Below, in pieces: positions 12,771 to 13,558 of a stretch of 13,558 nucleotides of DNA. Numbering within the stretch: the stretch's first letter is position 1; each line of letters starts with the position of its first letter. The stretch comes from Rhodospirillaceae bacterium (GTDB taxonomy: Bacteria > Pseudomonadota > Alphaproteobacteria > Rhodospirillales > Magnetospirillaceae). Under the pieces are notes generated by a model, which was not told where the DNA came from, searched no databases, and was given only the letters and a program-made list of their open reading frames with translations. The stretch spans positions 1-13,558 of the forward strand of contig DUZC01000029.1 of assembly GCA_013349735.1 (NCBI GenBank), given 5' to 3'. The translations under genes and the position numbers were made by a program.

Positions 12771-13558
12771 TCATGCCGCCGCCTGGCTTGTCTTTTGGAG
12801 AATTCCGTCGGCTCGGTAGCGGGCGAGGCATCGCGGGCCATGGAAGATGGCCAAGGTGCCATCCACGTACTCATGGACCAGAACGTTGGCCTTGACGTAA
12901 TGGTGTCGGTGGGCCTGCTCGGAAATCTGGAGGTTGAGGCTGTTGTAACGGACGCAATTGTCTCGGCCGACCACGCGGCTTTCCTGGATGCAGAGGATCT
13001 CGACGAGATTGCCGACGAAGGGGACAAAGGCCGTACCCTCCTCGGCAGCTTTGACAGCGAAGGCGGCGTTGTAGGAGGGGACAAAGCGTTCCACCAGATA
13101 CTGGTTGGCGGCATCGATCGTGTCGATTCCGGCAAGGCGCAGTTCCTGCGGCAACCGCTTCTGAATGGTCCCGAAGGCCCGCTCCATCCGTCCCCGGCCT
13201 TCGGGCGAATAGGACGGAATATGCTCGATCCCAAGCTGCTTGAGGGCACGACCGACCTGGGTTAGACGGTTCTTGTCCACCGGCCCATTGGCCTTGGGTG
13301 TGTAGAAATAATGGCTGCCGCGGTCTGTGTAGAATGACGAAAACAGACCATGCTGGTTTATCACCTCGGACAACCCACGCAGGCTGGAGACCGTGCCCTC
13401 TTCATCGATGAAAAAGGCCGAATAGATCGCCCCGGTGGCGTCATCCAGCGTGACGATCAGATCCAACTCCGGTTTGCCGCTAAACCACGCATGGGTCGAG
13501 CCATCCTGGAACAGCATCATGCCGGGGAGCGGACGGCGCGGACGCTTCTTGCGATGTG
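12771..13558 (-). CDS. ISNCY-family transposase, C-terminal part
   Basis: The frame is open from the right window edge to the TGA at 12771, about 262 codons; the N-terminal DNA-binding part lies outside. The visible part is a DDE (rve-type) catalytic domain: a basic stretch H-R-K-K-R-P-R-R-P at the edge, then M-L-F-Q-D-G-S with the first Asp, T-L-D-D-A-T-G, Y-T-D-R-G-S-H-Y-F with the second Asp, and Y-S-P-E-G-R-G-R-M-E-R-A-F-G-T-I-Q with the catalytic Glu. The C-terminal region holds V-G-R-D-N-C-V and I-F-H-G-P-R-C-L-A-R-Y, familiar from ISNCY-type transposases of proteobacteria. No frameshift or stop is seen, so it may be intact. An internal ATG pair at 13520 is not the true start because similarity continues upstream of it. 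Confidence 0.85.
   Translation of the reverse strand, partial: HRKKRPRRPLPGMMLFQDGSTHAWFSGKPELDLIVTLDDATGAIYSAFFIDEEGTVSSLRGLSEVINQHGLFSSFYTDRGSHYFYTPKANGPVDKNRLTQVGRALKQLGIEHIPSYSPEGRGRMERAFGTIQKRLPQELRLAGIDTIDAANQYLVERFVPSYNAAFAVKAAEEGTAFVPFVGNLVEILCIQESRVVGRDNCVRYNSLNLQISEQAHRHHYVKANVLVHEYVDGTLAIFHGPRCLARYRADGILQKTSQAAA

Larger units (their letters stand above)
12640..13558 (-). mobile_element. Insertion sequence, ISNCY-like, partial (cut by window edge)
   Basis: The element is defined by its transposase gene; its left boundary is estimated from the GC shift and the foldback near 12646-12746, and its right end lies outside the window. No terminal inverted repeat can be paired because only one end is visible. 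The element lies upstream of sodB and is transcribed toward it. Confidence 0.6.

Noticed and set aside
12671..13249. Minus-strand open frame of 192 codons in another frame of the transposase region
   Set aside because: Rich in Ser, Pro and Arg, a typical frame shadow; the alternate frame carries all catalytic motifs.
12561..13265. Plus-strand open frame of 234 codons over the transposase
   Set aside because: It runs antisense to a well-supported DDE transposase and its peptide resembles no family I know; GC-rich DNA readily gives such open frames.
1..13558. tRNA or rRNA genes, CRISPR array, riboswitch, phage attachment site
   Set aside because: I looked for cloverleaf-like segments, regularly spaced repeats and long conserved leaders and saw none; an automated scan was not possible here.

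Overview
The window looks like the chromosome of an alphaproteobacterium, probably Rhodospirillales-like. The basis is gene order and family type: scpA-scpB-tatA-tatB-tatC-serS-surE-pcm-nlpD followed by yajC-secD-secF-Mth938 gene is an arrangement I know from that class, and YajC, the Tat proteins and the DUF815 ATPase read as alphaproteobacterial. Base composition is moderately GC-rich. Nearly all of the window is housekeeping DNA. The last kilobase is accessory.

Layout. 1-240 is the 3' end of a site-2 (M50) protease gene. It runs by a one-base stop/start overlap into scpA (240-1031) and scpB (1028-1690), the kleisin and winged-helix partners of SMC in chromosome condensation. A 122-nt gap holding two hairpins separates these from tatA, tatB and tatC (1813-3223), the complete three-part twin-arginine translocase. 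A good promoter-like sequence at 3239-3267 precedes a tightly packed run: serS (3301-4578), surE (4571-5353) and pcm (5350-5994), whose ends overlap, then an NlpD-like LysM/M23 lipoprotein gene (6026-7084). Facing it, with coding ends overlapping by 44 nt, is a DUF815 AAA+ ATPase gene (7041-7901, minus).

A 117-nt divergent promoter region with a perfect 15-bp palindrome leads to yajC (8019), secD, secF and a small Mth938/NDUFAF3-family gene, forming the accessory Sec translocase operon (to 11649). Convergent to it is sodB, an iron-type superoxide dismutase (11708-12316, minus), with a recognisable promoter at 12359-12387. Upstream of sodB are about 450 nt without a convincing gene, including a long GC-rich foldback (12646-12746). 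The window then ends inside an ISNCY-like transposase gene (12771-13558, minus), cut by the right edge.

Together the genes cover chromosome segregation, protein export by Sec and Tat, repair and turnover of damaged cell components (SurE, Pcm), cell-wall hydrolase control and oxidative defence. I found no clearly new system. The points most worth a second look are SecD/SecF that read as beta/gammaproteobacterial beside an alphaproteobacterial YajC, the palindrome over the yajC -35 box, the foldback between the transposase and sodB, and the overlapping convergent nlpD/DUF815 gene ends.
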